From: Sinorhizobium numidicum
Lineage (GTDB): Bacteria > Pseudomonadota > Alphaproteobacteria > Rhizobiales > Rhizobiaceae
Direction: 5' to 3'
Assembly: GCF_029892045.1 (NCBI RefSeq)
Contig: NZ_CP120368.1
Coordinates: forward strand, 1,548,001 to 1,612,000
Length of the DNA: 64,000 nucleotides
Shown in pieces: positions 1-7,220 of the stretch. The first letter of the stretch is position 1. Every line of letters starts with the position of its first letter. A program made the position numbers and the translations under genes. The notes below the pieces were generated by a model, which searched no databases, was not told where the DNA came from, and worked only from the letters and a program-made list of their open reading frames with translations.

Positions 1-167
1 TTTTCTGTCTCGTTGTTGGTTTCGGCAAGGACCAGCGAGAGATCCGATTTGCGCAGGATTGCAGCGCCAAATACCTTGTTGCCGGCGGCCACCCCCTTTT
101 CGGTCAGAGGCAATATGTCGTTTTCAATGACCGTCAGCAGGCGCTCGGCCAATTCGGTTTGCTTCAT
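1..167 (-). CDS. Cytidine/deoxycytidylate deaminase-family protein, N-terminal part
   Basis: Only the first 55 codons lie in the window; the gene continues beyond base 1. The ATG is at 167, and the translation begins MKQTELAERLLTVIEND and continues through a GNKVFGAAIL stretch to AETNNETE. The shape, an amphipathic helix, then a GN.VFGA strand, then LAETNNE, is what precedes the zinc-binding H-A-E motif in nucleoside, guanine or tRNA-adenosine deaminases. The zinc motifs themselves are outside the window, so substrate cannot be assigned. It is divergent from cysG and shares the 228-bp intergenic region 168-395. The family call rests on N-terminal resemblance only and is moderately secure. Confidence 0.6.
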   Translation of the reverse strand, partial: MKQTELAERLLTVIENDILPLTEKGVAAGNKVFGAAILRKSDLSLVLAETNNETE

Positions 168-315
168 CTCTGCAGTCTCCCGCGCATATCTGCCGCATTT
201 AACGGAGGTCGGTCGATCGGCGCAATGGCCTAACGCCGCCTCGTCGCGCAGTGCTTCGGAGATATTTGCTCAAAAAGATAGGCTGTCGAGCAAAACAATA
301 CGTGGCCGTAAAAGC

Positions 316-338
316 ATTGAAATTTCTGTTTCTTCAAT
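316..338. promoter_or_regulatory. Dyad ATTGAA-N11-TTCAAT upstream of cysG
   Basis: Two 6-bp arms (316-321 and 333-338) are perfectly complementary around an 11-bp spacer, 58 bp before the cysG start. LysR-type regulators such as CysB bind T-N11-A dyads, so this is a candidate activator site for the siroheme/sulfite reductase operon. AT-rich dyads of this size can arise by chance, so the assignment is weak. Confidence 0.3.
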
Positions 339-395
339 TGTTGCCGGCTATGGAGGATATTCGCCGCAGCCTGTAGAAGGAGCCGCTCTCTCGAT

Positions 396-1856
396 ATGTC
401 GCAGCAATTGTCCGTTTTCCCGGCATTTTTTCGCGTTGCGCAGAAAAGCGTGGCGGTGTTCGGCAATGGAGATGAGGCTTTCGCCAAGGTACGGTTGTTG
501 CTGAACACCGAGGCGCGCATTGTGGTCTATGCGGATGCGCCAGAGGCGGCCTTCGAGACTTTTCTGAAGACCAAGAGCATCGAGACTGTTCGAGAGCCTT
601 TTGCACCGCACCAGGTCGACGGTGCAACGCTCGTCTTTGCCGCGACCGGGGATGCCGCCGCCGACAGGGAGATTGTTGGGGCGGCACGCGAGAGAAAAAT
701 TCCCGCGAATGCCGTCGACCAGCCGGATTATTGCGATTTTCTGACGCCTGCGCTCGTCAATCGCGCGCCAGTCGCTGTCGCGATCGGCACGGAAGGGGCA
801 GGGCCGGTTCTTGCCCAGATGATCCGTGCGCAGGTCGACCAATTGCTGTCGCCATCGCTGGGTATAGTCGCATCTTTGGCGGCGGGCTACCGCGATGCCG
901 TCGATCGATTCGTGCCGCGCGGGGTAGCGCGCCGGGTCTTCTGGCGGCGGTTCTTCTCTGGGCCGGTGGCGGACCATGTCGCACGTGGCGATATCGCCTC
1001 GGCCCGCCGTGAGGCGTCGCGGCTACTCGACGCGGCCGATCATGTCTCCGGGCATGTCTGGCTGGTGGGAGCCGGTCCCGGAGCCGAGGATCTCCTGACG
1101 CTCAGGGCCCAGCGGGTGATGATGGAGGCCGACGCGATCGTTTACGACGCGCTGGTGCCGCAGGCGATCGTCGATATGGGCCGTCGCGATGCTGAGCGCC
1201 TTTCGGTTGGCAAGCGCAAGGGCTGCCATACGAAGTCGCAGGACGAGATCAATCAATTGCTGGTGAAGCTCGCCGGCGAAGGCAAACGCGTTGTCCGGCT
1301 GAAGTCCGGCGATCCGCTGATCTTCGGGCGCGCCGGCGAAGAGATGGCCGCCCTGCGGGAAGCCGGCATCAGCTATGAGATCGTGCCCGGCATCACTTCC
1401 GCATTCGCCGCAGCGGCCGATTTCGAGTTGCCTCTCACGCTCCGAGGCGTGGCGTCGTCCTTGGTCTTTACCACAGGGCACGACCTTGCCGGCGATGTGC
1501 TGCCGGACTGGGCGCGGCTTGCCGTTTCGGGCGCTACGATTGCGGTCTATATGGGGCGCACGGTAGCGGCCTCCGTTGCCGGCCGGCTCATGCAGGCAGG
1601 GCTTCCGCCGGAGACAACCGTGGCGGTGATCGAGAACGCCAGCCGCGCCGAGCGGCGGCTGCTGCACGGGACGCTTCGCGACCTGCCCGATCTTGAGAGC
1701 CGCAGTGAACTCGACGGTCCGGTCATGGTGATCATCGGTGATGCGGTTGCCGGCGCGAATTTCAACCGGTCGGAGCCGCTCGCTGCCGGCCGACGTAAAG
1801 GCGCCGATGCTAGGGATGCCGCGGCAGCGAAACAACCAGAACAGATTTGGAATTGA
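396..1856 (+). CDS. cysG: Siroheme synthase CysG (uroporphyrinogen-III methyltransferase / precorrin-2 dehydrogenase-ferrochelatase)
   Basis: This 486-residue protein makes siroheme, the prosthetic group of the sulfite reductase encoded two genes downstream. Residues 1 to about 215 are the dehydrogenase/ferrochelatase part. Its dinucleotide-binding loop reads VFGNGDEA where the family usually has GGG. From residue 221 comes the SAM-dependent methyltransferase domain, with VGAGPGAEDLLT, the RLKSGDPLIFGR loop and YEIVPGITS. Full length suggests both activities. The ATG at 396 follows a GAAGGAG ribosome site. It is the first gene of an apparent operon: the DUF2849 gene starts 12 bases after its stop. 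The GNG variant could affect NAD binding, but rhizobial homologues may share it; I cannot check this here. Confidence 0.93.
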   Translation: MSQQLSVFPAFFRVAQKSVAVFGNGDEAFAKVRLLLNTEARIVVYADAPEAAFETFLKTKSIETVREPFAPHQVDGATLVFAATGDAAADREIVGAARERKIPANAVDQPDYCDFLTPALVNRAPVAVAIGTEGAGPVLAQMIRAQVDQLLSPSLGIVASLAAGYRDAVDRFVPRGVARRVFWRRFFSGPVADHVARGDIASARREASRLLDAADHVSGHVWLVGAGPGAEDLLTLRAQRVMMEADAIVYDALVPQAIVDMGRRDAERLSVGKRKGCHTKSQDEINQLLVKLAGEGKRVVRLKSGDPLIFGRAGEEMAALREAGISYEIVPGITSAFAAAADFELPLTLRGVASSLVFTTGHDLAGDVLPDWARLAVSGATIAVYMGRTVAASVAGRLMQAGLPPETTVAVIENASRAERRLLHGTLRDLPDLESRSELDGPVMVIIGDAVAGANFNRSEPLAAGRRKGADARDAAAAKQPEQIWN

Positions 1857-1867
1857 GGACGACGGGA

Positions 1868-2182
1868 ATGGTGGACAAGGTTTTGACGGCAAATCGCCTT
1901 TCGGATGGCATATCCGTCTGGCTTGACGCCTCCGGCAACTGGGGCGAGTCCCTTCAGGACGCCTTCGTCGCTCGCCACGCCGAGGCGGTCGCATCACTTG
2001 AAGCGACCGGCAAACGCTCTTTCGAGGACAACAAGGTCGTCGACGTCAATGTCGTCGACGTGGAAGAGGTGGACGGAATACTCCGCCCGCTCAGAATGCG
2101 CGAGCGGATCCGGGCCGAGGGTCCGTCGATTGTCTATGCGCCTGGATATCATGGGCTTTCCGCCCCTAAGAATGCTGCCTGA
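1868..2182 (+). CDS. DUF2849 family protein
   Basis: This small soluble protein of 104 residues starts MVDKVLTANRLSDGISVWLD. It has no signal peptide, membrane segment or cysteine. The start at 1868 is chosen because GAGGACG lies just upstream; an in-frame ATG at 1847 would overlap the cysG stop. DUF2849 proteins are typically found beside sulfite/nitrite reductase genes in alphaproteobacteria, and here the gene sits between cysG and cysI with gaps of 11 and 14 bases. That implies co-translation and a role in making or running the reductase, for example siroheme delivery or complex assembly. The biochemical function is unknown to me. Confidence 0.8.
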   Translation: MVDKVLTANRLSDGISVWLDASGNWGESLQDAFVARHAEAVASLEATGKRSFEDNKVVDVNVVDVEEVDGILRPLRMRERIRAEGPSIVYAPGYHGLSAPKNAA

Positions 2183-2196
2183 GGACCTGAGGACCC

Positions 2197-3870
2197 ATGT
2201 ACCGTTACGACGAATTCGACCACGCCTTCGTTTCCGCACGCGTCGAGCAGTTCCGCGACCAGGTCCAGCGGCGCTTGTCCGGTGAACTGGCTGAGGATGC
2301 CTTCAGGCCTCTGCGCCTGATGAACGGTGTCTATCTGCAGCTTCATGCCTACATGCTCCGCGTCGCCATTCCCTATGGCACGCTGTCGAGCCGCCAGATG
2401 CGCATGCTCGCCCATATCGCCCGCAAGTACGATCGCGGCTACGGTCATTTCACCACGCGCCAGAACATCCAGTACAATTGGCCGCGCCTTTCCGACACAC
2501 CGGACATCCTCCAGGAACTGGCAAGCGTCGAGATGCATGCGCTGCAAACCTCCGGCAACTGCATTCGCAATGTGACCGCGGACCATTTCGCTGGCGCTGC
2601 TGCCGACGAAGTCGCCGATCCGCGTCCCTACGCGGAGATCCTCCGGCAGTGGTCGAGCGTGCATCCCGAATTCTCGTTCCTGCCGCGCAAGTTCAAGATC
2701 GCCGTGACCGGCGCGGAGCGAGATCGCGCGGCCATCCAGGTGCATGACATCGGGCTGCATCTGAAGAAGGACGAAAACGGCAAGCTTGGCTTTGCTGTCT
2801 ATGTCGGCGGCGGGCAGGGCCGGACGCCGATGATCGCCAAGAAGATCCGAGAATTTCTGCCGGAAGAGGATCTGCTGTCCTATACGACGGCGATCATGCG
2901 CGTCTACAATCTGCACGGTCGCCGGGACAACAAGTACAAGGCGCGCATCAAGATTCTCGTTCATGAGACCGGTACGGAAGAGCTGGCGCGCCAGGTCGAG
3001 GTCGAGTTCGCCAATCTCAAGGACACCGAGCTAAAACTCCCCGATGCCGACATCCAGGCGATCTCCGCTTACTTCGCCCCGGCCGCGCTCCCCAATCGCC
3101 CGGAGGGCTGGGGCAATCTTGCCCGTTGGAAAAAGGCTGATCCGGAGTTCGCCAATTGGGTTGGCCAGAACGTCCAGCCGCACAAGCATCCGGACTATGG
3201 CATGGTGACGATCTCGCTGAAGCCGATCGGCGGTATCCCTGGGGACGCGAGCGACGGGCAGATGGAAGCGGTCGCCGACATCGCCGATGAATACGCCTCC
3301 GACGAGATCCGCGTCAGCCATGAGCAAAACCTCATCCTGCCGCATGTGGCGCTCGCCGACCTCGAGCCGGTCTATCGCGCGCTTGTTGCTGCAGGCCTCG
3401 CCACGGCCAATGCCGGCCTGATCACCGATATCATCGCCTGTCCCGGCCTTGATTATTGCGCGCTCGCCAATGCACGCTCCATTCCGGTCGCCCAGGAGAT
3501 TTCAGGCCGTTTCGGTTCGCCCGAACGGCAGGCCGAGATCGGCGAACTCAAGATCAAGATTTCCGGCTGCATCAATGCCTGCGGACACCATCACGTCGGC
3601 CACATCGGTCTTCTGGGGGTCGAAAAGAAGGGCGCCGAACTCTACCAGATCACGCTTGGCGGGTCCGGAGACGAGAATACGTCGATCGGTGAGATCATCG
3701 GCCGCGGTTTTGAACCGGAAAAAGTGACGGATGCCGTGGAGACGATCGTCGACACCTATCTCGGCCTGCGCCGGGACAAGGCGGAGACCTTCCTGGAAGC
3801 CTATCGCCGGGTCGGGCCACAGCCTTTCAAGGACGCACTCTATGGCGGCAGCGCTCAGGAAGCCGCTTGA
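2197..3870 (+). CDS. cysI: Assimilatory sulfite reductase (ferredoxin-type siroheme hemoprotein)
   Basis: This 557-residue protein reduces sulfite to sulfide for cysteine synthesis, using siroheme and a 4Fe-4S cluster. The cluster ligands are visible as C415-x5-C421 (CPGLDYC) and C458-x3-C462 (GCINAC). The N-terminal half has the typical YGHFTTRQNIQ and SGNCIRNV blocks. The two ferrodoxin-like and siroheme-binding repeats fit a single-chain enzyme of normal length. Homologues are often annotated as nitrite reductase. The sulfite assignment rests on the cysG and sulfur context, since nitrite reductase clusters usually carry nitrate genes as well. The likely electron donor is ferredoxin, fed by the fpr product encoded at 4532. 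Confidence 0.9.
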   Translation: MYRYDEFDHAFVSARVEQFRDQVQRRLSGELAEDAFRPLRLMNGVYLQLHAYMLRVAIPYGTLSSRQMRMLAHIARKYDRGYGHFTTRQNIQYNWPRLSDTPDILQELASVEMHALQTSGNCIRNVTADHFAGAAADEVADPRPYAEILRQWSSVHPEFSFLPRKFKIAVTGAERDRAAIQVHDIGLHLKKDENGKLGFAVYVGGGQGRTPMIAKKIREFLPEEDLLSYTTAIMRVYNLHGRRDNKYKARIKILVHETGTEELARQVEVEFANLKDTELKLPDADIQAISAYFAPAALPNRPEGWGNLARWKKADPEFANWVGQNVQPHKHPDYGMVTISLKPIGGIPGDASDGQMEAVADIADEYASDEIRVSHEQNLILPHVALADLEPVYRALVAAGLATANAGLITDIIACPGLDYCALANARSIPVAQEISGRFGSPERQAEIGELKIKISGCINACGHHHVGHIGLLGVEKKGAELYQITLGGSGDENTSIGEIIGRGFEPEKVTDAVETIVDTYLGLRRDKAETFLEAYRRVGPQPFKDALYGGSAQEAA

Positions 3871-3885
3871 AGCACGGATGAGAAG

Positions 3886-4386
3886 ATGACGAAAATCTGG
3901 AAAGAAACCGGCTTCGTGAACGATGACCCCTGGGTCGTCGAAACCGACGAGGCAAAGGCCGGATCGAACGAAAAGGCGATACTCGGCCTGGATGCCTTCC
4001 TGGAAGCGGCTGCGGCAAGCGGTGCCTCCGGGCTCGGAGTGCTGATTGCCCCCGCGGATGATGCGACCCGCATCGCCCCCTATCTCGACCGGATAGCGCT
4101 GGTGGCGGTTGCATTTCCTGCCTTCAATGACGGCCGCGCCTTCAGTCATGCTTCGCTGCTGCGCACGCGCATCGGCTTTGAGGGGGAGATCCGAGCTGTC
4201 GGCGATGTGCTGATCGATCAGATCCCGCTGATGCTGCGTTGTGGCATCGACAGCTTCGCCATAACGAACGCAACCGCGATCAAGCGGCTCTCCGAGGGGC
4301 GCCTGCCGGGTATTGCCAATCACTACCAACCGACGGCAAGGCCCTCCGTTGATGCAAAATCCTACAGCTGGCGCCGCGTTTCTTAA
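3886..4386 (+). CDS. DUF934 family protein, sulfite reductase-associated
   Basis: The 166-residue product begins MTKIWKETGFVNDDPWVVET and is the last gene of the cysG operon, 15 bases after the cysI stop. Members of DUF934 almost always accompany cysI-type reductases in proteobacteria and are sometimes annotated as a putative oxidoreductase, although no cofactor motif is recognisable here. Residues about 75-165 carry the conserved VAFPAFNDGRAFSHA and RIGFEGEIRAVGDVL blocks that define the family. There is no signal peptide. It may be an accessory subunit or assembly factor for sulfite reduction; this is inferred from context only. Confidence 0.85.
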   Translation: MTKIWKETGFVNDDPWVVETDEAKAGSNEKAILGLDAFLEAAAASGASGLGVLIAPADDATRIAPYLDRIALVAVAFPAFNDGRAFSHASLLRTRIGFEGEIRAVGDVLIDQIPLMLRCGIDSFAITNATAIKRLSEGRLPGIANHYQPTARPSVDAKSYSWRRVS

Positions 4387-4442
4387 AAGGGATGCGGCCG
4401 CGACAGTGTGAAGCAAGCCGAAATCCCCGAAAAGGACTATAT

Positions 4443-4463
4443 TTGGAAGGGAATTCCTTCCAA
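4443..4463. promoter_or_regulatory. Inverted repeat TTGGAAGG-N5-CCTTCCAA upstream of fpr
   Basis: Two perfect 8-bp arms flank GAATT. The dyad ends two bases before a candidate -35 element, the usual position for an activator that touches RNA polymerase. fpr genes in several proteobacteria are controlled by redox-responsive activators of the SoxR or LysR (FinR) type, so a similar input is plausible. The regulator is unknown. Confidence 0.5.
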
Positions 4464-4464
4464 T

Positions 4465-4494
4465 TTGGTGTGGCTTGGAATATCCGCTTATACT
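4465..4494 (+). promoter_or_regulatory. Candidate fpr promoter
   Basis: The -35 element is TTGGTG (4465-4470) and the -10 element is TATACT (4489-4494), with an 18-bp spacer. It lies 38 bp before the fpr start and supports separate transcription of fpr from the cysG operon. Confidence 0.5.
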
Positions 4495-4531
4495 TGATAG
4501 ACACGGTCACGATTACAGGACTGAAGCCACG

Positions 4532-5344
4532 ATGAATGCTCCGGCAAAAACGGAAGATTTCGCGATCCAGGCACCGGCGGGCGTCTACGTCGAAACGGTC
4601 ACGAGTGTCACTCATTATACGGACCGGCTCTTCCGCTTCCGCATGACCCGTCCTCAGGAGTTTCGCTTCCGATCGGGCGAATTCGCCATGATCGGCCTCA
4701 TGGTCGGGGACAAGCCTGTCTACCGGGCCTATTCGATCGCGAGCCCGGCATGGGACGAGGAACTCGAGTTCTTCTCGATCAAGGTTCCGGATGGCCCTCT
4801 GACCTCGCATCTACAGAAGATCAAGCCCGGCGACCAGGTTCTGATGCGCAAGAAGCCCACCGGCACCCTGGTGCTCGATGCGCTCGTGCCCGGCCGCAGG
4901 CTCTACATGTTCTCGACCGGCACGGGCATCGCTCCTTTTGCGAGCCTTATCCGCGATCCGGAAACCTACGAGAAATTCGAGGAGGTTATCCTCACCCACA
5001 CCTGCCGCGATGTGGCGGAACTGAAATACGGCTTCGACCTCGTCGATGAGATTCGCAATCACGAGTTCCTGAACGAAATCGTCGGCGACAAGCTTCGTCA
5101 TTACGCGACGGTGACGCGCGAGGATTATCCCTTCAAGGGCCGGATCACCGACCTGATGACCAATCGCAAGTTCTTCGCGGACCTCGGTCTGCCGTCGTTC
5201 GATCCGGCCATCGATCGCGGCATGATCTGCGGTTCGACGGCGATGCTGAAGGACACCAAGGAAATTCTCGAGGCAGCCGGCCTGACGGAAGGTGCCAACA
5301 ACAAGCCTGCCGAATTCGTCATTGAGCGCGCTTTCGTCGGCTGA
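4532..5344 (+). CDS. fpr: Ferredoxin-NADP+ reductase
   Basis: The 270-residue flavoprotein transfers electrons between NADPH and ferredoxin or flavodoxin, and can supply sulfite reductase or oxidative-stress functions. The FAD-binding signature RAYSIASP starts at R65, and the NADP-binding STGTGIAPF loop starts near residue 128. The C-terminus ends FVIERAFVG, as in the bacterial subclass I enzymes. The ATG at 4532 gives the family's usual N-terminus and length; an upstream in-frame ATG at 4475 would add 19 residues that read through promoter-like DNA. The gene follows the cysG operon by 145 bp and seems to have its own regulated promoter. Confidence 0.93.
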   Translation: MNAPAKTEDFAIQAPAGVYVETVTSVTHYTDRLFRFRMTRPQEFRFRSGEFAMIGLMVGDKPVYRAYSIASPAWDEELEFFSIKVPDGPLTSHLQKIKPGDQVLMRKKPTGTLVLDALVPGRRLYMFSTGTGIAPFASLIRDPETYEKFEEVILTHTCRDVAELKYGFDLVDEIRNHEFLNEIVGDKLRHYATVTREDYPFKGRITDLMTNRKFFADLGLPSFDPAIDRGMICGSTAMLKDTKEILEAAGLTEGANNKPAEFVIERAFVG

Positions 5345-5461
5345 GACGATGGACTGGACTCCCGTTCAAGGAAGCGGCGTATCCTGGATGCGCCTCTTTT
5401 CGTCGGGAGTGCCCGGCATAGAGCCGGAGCATCATCTTAGGCTTCCGCGCCCTGTCGCTCT

Positions 5462-5490
5462 GACGTGAGCGGTAGTAAACGGCTCACGTC
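5462..5490 (-). terminator. Hairpin across the end of the GntR-type gene
   Basis: The 9-bp arms GACGTGAGC and GCTCACGTC enclose an 11-base loop and include the regulator's stop codon. There is no T-tract on the minus strand, so it may protect the mRNA end rather than act as an intrinsic terminator. Confidence 0.4.
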
Positions 5491-6101
5491 TCCGCCATGT
5501 AGTCCATCAGTCCGGACATGGCGGCGGCAGCCCCGGCGGCATCGGCCCTTTGGATTGCGTGCATCACCTTCACGTGCCGCTCTACCGATTCCTTCATCTT
5601 TCGCGGTGAAGCGGTTGCAAACCACAAGCGGCGTGCATGGGTTTGCAGCGGCGCGAGTGCGGCCGTCAGGAACCTGTTCGGGCAGGCATCTTCCATGATC
5701 TCGTCGAACGCTTTGTCCGCGACGAGAAATCCTTCCATATCGCCGCTATCCGAGCAGTCGATCATCTGCTGCGCGCAATCGATCATCGATTGTCTGGCTT
5801 CGGCACTGGCATGCTCCGCCACAAGGGCCGCCGCCAAGGGCTCCAGTTGTCGACGCGTCTGCATGACGTGGGCCTGATCCTCAGGTCGGATCGTCGTAAT
5901 CTGCAGCCCCACGCGCGGGCGGATTTCGATCAGGCCCTGCCAGGCAAGCTTCTGGATCGCTTCGCGAACGGGTGTTCGGCCATGGTTGGCGAGTTCGAGG
6001 AGCTGGCGCTCGGTGACGAGCGTTCCCGGCTTCAGCTTTAATGTAACGATAAGGCGTTCGAGCGCCAGATAGGCGAGGTGGGACTGAGACTGGCTTGCCA
6101 T
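5484..6101 (-). CDS. GntR-family transcriptional regulator, FadR/FCD subfamily
   Basis: The 205-residue protein has an N-terminal winged helix-turn-helix (residues about 8-70) with the hallmark GRTPVREAIQKLAWQGLIE. A helical FCD ligand-binding domain fills the rest. The position that usually holds a metal-binding histidine in the D-x3-H motif is D here (VADKAFDEIME), while the later SVERHVKVMH histidines remain, so ligand chemistry may differ from metal-binding relatives. The ATG at 6101 is preferred for its AGGA site; an ATG at 6107 is possible. It is divergent from a DapA-like aldolase gene, and the shared promoter region holds two copies of one palindrome, so it probably represses both itself and that gene. 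Confidence 0.88.
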   Translation of the reverse strand: MASQSQSHLAYLALERLIVTLKLKPGTLVTERQLLELANHGRTPVREAIQKLAWQGLIEIRPRVGLQITTIRPEDQAHVMQTRRQLEPLAAALVAEHASAEARQSMIDCAQQMIDCSDSGDMEGFLVADKAFDEIMEDACPNRFLTAALAPLQTHARRLWFATASPRKMKESVERHVKVMHAIQRADAAGAAAAMSGLMDYMAET

Positions 6102-6116
6102 GGGCATCCTGATGTT

Positions 6117-6128
6117 CTGATATATCAG
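6117..6128. promoter_or_regulatory. Operator palindrome 1, CTGATATATCAG
   Basis: This is a perfect 12-bp palindrome 16 bp upstream of the regulator start. An identical copy lies at 6164-6175. FCD-type GntR regulators bind short palindromes of this kind in divergent promoters, so both are assigned as operators for the adjacent regulator. Confidence 0.75.
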
Positions 6129-6163
6129 AGATTGACACAGTTTCGAAATGGTGGCAAGTAAAC

Positions 6164-6175
6164 CTGATATATCAG
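6164..6175. promoter_or_regulatory. Operator palindrome 2, CTGATATATCAG
   Basis: This second identical palindrome lies 47 bp from the first and just before the AAAGGAGG ribosome site of the aldolase gene. Binding here would block the start of aldolase transcription. The spacing is about 4.5 helical turns. Confidence 0.75.
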
Positions 6176-6192
6176 CCCAAAGGAGGCCAATC

Positions 6193-7086
6193 ATGTGGCG
6201 CGGCGTATTTCCGGCAGTTACCACGAAGTTCACGATTGAGGGCGACCTCGACAAGCGGGAGATGGAGCGCTGTTTTGCGCTGCAGTTTGAGGCCGGCGCC
6301 GACGGCATGATCGTCTGCGGTTCGCTCGGCGAAAACATGACGCTGGAGCCGGACGAGAAGATCGAGATCCTGAAGATCGCCAAATCGGTCGCCAGTGGCA
6401 AGCCGGTCTTGATGACGGTTTGCGAAAGCGCGACCCGCCGCGGCGAGACAGCGGCAAAGGCTGCGGCAAAGGCCGGTGCCGATGGTCTTATGGTTCTACC
6501 GGGCGTCCCCTACAAATCCGCGCCGGCCGAAACGCTCGCTCACGTCCAGAGCATTGCCGCCGCCGGCGGTCTGCCGATCATGGTCTATAACAATCCCGTC
6601 GCCTACGGCGTCGACGTGACGCTTTCGATGTTCGACGAGTTGGCGAAGAACGATCTCGTCGTTGCGATGAAGGAATCGACCGACGACATCCGTCGCATCA
6701 CGGAGGTGCTGACGCGGTTCGGGGACCGCTTCGATTGCTTCACCGGCGTCGACAATCTTGCGCTCGAAAGCTTGCTGATGGGCGCGCATGGCTGGGTCGC
6801 CGGCCTTGTCGTGGCCTTTCCGAAGGAAACGGTTGCCATTTGGAAGCTCGTTCAGGCCGGCCGGCTCGAAGAGGCGAGGGTTATCTACCGCTGGTTCCGG
6901 CCGCTCCTCGACCTCGATGTCTCCACCAATCTCGTGCAGAATATCAAGCTCGCCGAAGTATTTGCGATCGGCTCCAACGATCGCGTCCGCGCACCCCGCC
7001 TGCCGCTTGCGGGCGTCGAGCGCCAGCGTGTGCAGGGTATCATCGAAGCCGCTCTTGCCAAGCGTCCGACGCTGCCGGTCCTCTGA
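6193..7086 (+). CDS. Dihydrodipicolinate synthase/N-acetylneuraminate lyase-family aldolase or dehydratase
   Basis: The 297-residue protein is a class I (Schiff-base) TIM-barrel aldolase. The Schiff-base lysine is K160 (VVAMKEST) and the catalytic tyrosine Y132 lies in VYNNP. True DapA has a GTTGE loop and an arginine a few residues after YNxP that binds the aspartate-semialdehyde carboxylate. Here the loop is GSLGE (43-47) and that arginine is absent (YNNPVAYG), so lysine biosynthesis is unlikely. A catabolic substrate such as a 2-keto-3-deoxy sugar acid or a hydroxyproline derivative is more plausible. The ATG at 6193 follows an excellent AAAGGAGG; an earlier start would run through the operator. 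Probably single-gene and controlled by the divergent GntR-type protein. Confidence 0.88.
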   Translation: MWRGVFPAVTTKFTIEGDLDKREMERCFALQFEAGADGMIVCGSLGENMTLEPDEKIEILKIAKSVASGKPVLMTVCESATRRGETAAKAAAKAGADGLMVLPGVPYKSAPAETLAHVQSIAAAGGLPIMVYNNPVAYGVDVTLSMFDELAKNDLVVAMKESTDDIRRITEVLTRFGDRFDCFTGVDNLALESLLMGAHGWVAGLVVAFPKETVAIWKLVQAGRLEEARVIYRWFRPLLDLDVSTNLVQNIKLAEVFAIGSNDRVRAPRLPLAGVERQRVQGIIEAALAKRPTLPVL

Positions 7087-7166
7087 CGGATTCCGCGACC
7101 GATCATGAGGCGGGTCCACCATTTTTGCGTAGCGTCGTCCCGTGTGACGGTTTCATGTAGTTAAAA

Positions 7167-7201
7167 ACGAAACGGCCCGCCTCTTGAGCGGGCCGTTTCG
7201 T
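7167..7201. terminator. Bidirectional terminator between the aldolase gene and aapP
   Basis: A 14-bp perfect stem (arms 7167-7180 and 7188-7201) encloses a 7-base loop, with a run of A on the left side that reads as T on the minus strand. It fits a terminator for aapP, and probably for the convergent aldolase gene. Confidence 0.85.
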
Positions 7202-7220
7202 ATGAGCGTGTATTCTGATG

